Positions 63,186 to 64,000 of a stretch of 64,000 nucleotides of DNA are shown here, one piece after another. The notes below the pieces were generated by a model. That model had not been told where the DNA came from. It searched no databases and was given only the letters and a program-made list of their open reading frames with translations. The DNA comes from Nilaparvata lugens (taxonomy: Eukaryota; Arthropoda; Insecta; Hemiptera; Delphacidae), in NCBI RefSeq assembly GCF_014356525.2, contig NC_052515.1:20170821-20234820 (forward strand), written 5' to 3'. Made by a program: the position numbers and the translations under genes. Positions within the stretch are counted from its first letter, which is position 1, and each line of letters opens with the position of its first letter.

Positions 63186-63424
63186 ATATTAATTATTACA
63201 ATAATCACTTAAAAACATGATTTGATAACAAAAAATAAGCACAAGTACACAATTGAGGAGAATGTTGAGTTTCTGCATTTTAATAACAAAGGCAGATCTT
63301 TAAACATTTTAGAGGCTGCAGAAATAACAAGAGTAATTCCCAGTAAGGTTTAAATGACCAGATCCATTTCAGCCATTACAACACTACGAATTTAATTTTA
63401 TTATAACCTTGTTTGCATACATTA
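63186..63424. repeat. 240-bp direct repeat, copy B
   Basis: Partner of 62045-62282. It continues past CATTA into GTCAATACTTTTTTG without interruption, which shows the undisturbed target sequence. Confidence 0.9.
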
Positions 63425-63765
63425 GTCAATACTTTTTTGATTTACATATTTGTTTTATTATCTTATACTTATTTTCTTGGGTTTTATTTTGTACAGCAAG
63501 TAAATTTTGTTATCATGGCGAGTCTGTTGCTTAAACCGCCATTTTGTGACGTTTCTATTATAAGCACCGTTAAGTGGGAGGGGAGTATCTAGTTGGGCCA
63601 ATGGCAGGCGTTCATGTCCTTGACCAATAGCAGAACTCGCCTACTAGTATAATCTGCTGCTCTTGTATTTAGTTTTAGTCTATCAGAGATTGACAATGGT
63701 GTAACAGCCGAAACCGGTCTTTCTACTTAATAAAATCTGTAGTTTTTACTTTCCTTTTCTATTAC
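63425..63765 (+). mobile_element. Continuation of the repeat with promoter-like and polyadenylation-like words
   Basis: GGGCCAATGGCAGGCG and GACCAATAGCAGAACTCGCC (CCAAT boxes), TGACGTTTC, and near the end GGTGTAACAGCCGAAACCGG followed by AATAAAATCTG. This order resembles the end of an LTR-type or other retroelement repeat, but no boundaries are defined. Confidence 0.35.
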
Positions 63766-64000
63766 CATAGGTAAGGAAAGTATTGCTTTCCGAAAAAAAT
63801 TAAGGTACTCCAATTTCTAAATTTCTATACGTTTCAAGGTCTCCTGAGTCCAAAAAAGTGTTTTTTGGGTATTGGTTTGTATGTGTGTCTGTGTACACAA
63901 TATATCATCTCCCAATTAACGGAATGACTTGAAATTTGGAACTTAGGGTCCTTCCCCTATAAGGATCCGATACGAACAATTTTGATCAAATGCAATTCAA
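63766..64000. mobile_element. Interspersed repeat entering the right edge
   Basis: Starts GGTAAGGAAAGTATTGCTTT then CCGAAAAAAATTAAGG, and AAGGAAAGTATTGCTTTCC forms a hairpin. I recall this phrase as a common interspersed repeat in planthopper genomes. It continues beyond the window. Confidence 0.45.

Overview
The window looks like AT-rich intergenic or intronic DNA from an insect nuclear genome. The best guess is a hemipteran, possibly a planthopper: the interspersed repeat entering at the right edge and the small inverted-repeat elements look like families I associate with planthopper genomes. That assignment is from memory and untested. No intact host gene is visible. Nearly all longer open frames are artefacts of pyrimidine- or purine-rich low-complexity DNA. 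The frames with recognisable protein similarity are all broken transposable-element genes.

Layout. 1-1.4 kb: the 3' end of a piggyBac-like transposase and a hairpin element. 3.2-4.5 kb: a long polypyrimidine block. 6-9.6 kb: local duplications, a pre-miRNA-like hairpin and a dispersed 155-bp duplication. 10.6-11.4 kb: a hairpin element carrying a tyrosine-recombinase-like exon. 11.8-15.4 kb: a terminal-inverted-repeat (TIR) transposon interrupted by a 2.5-kb LTR-like element (copy 1, minus). 15.9-22 kb: polypyrimidine and polypurine blocks around a non-LTR reverse-transcriptase fragment. 22-27 kb: tandem duplications, a tRNA-like module, retroposon tails and a TIR element. 27.4-29.3 kb: more polypyrimidine DNA and CT microsatellites. 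31.1-34.5 kb: a 93-bp satellite split by copy 2 of the LTR-like element (plus). 35-44 kb: several MITEs, a 5'-truncated retroposon with an exact 20-bp target duplication, polypurine blocks, and the end of a LINE gene. 46.5-49.9 kb: retroposon tails, a foldback element holding a 591-bp tandem duplication, and hairpins. 51.8-55.7 kb: a Jockey-like reverse-transcriptase fragment, a minisatellite and more foldbacks. 57-61 kb: a possible MULE remnant, polypurine DNA, a GC-rich patch and nested palindromes. 61.4-64 kb: a Harbinger element that lost its catalytic middle, beside a 240-bp direct repeat.

How it fits together: there is no operon or pathway. The region is a record of repeated insertion, nesting and local duplication by short non-autonomous elements. 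The clearest points are (1) two diverged copies of one 2.5-2.6 kb TG...CA element, each flanked by ATAT, one interrupting a satellite in register and the other interrupting a DNA transposon; (2) a family of about 95-bp MITEs with nine or ten copies; (3) a motif-rich foldback element with a fresh 591-bp duplication. Three short stretches with good splice-site context are possible host exons, but they are weak candidates. All similarity statements are by eye.
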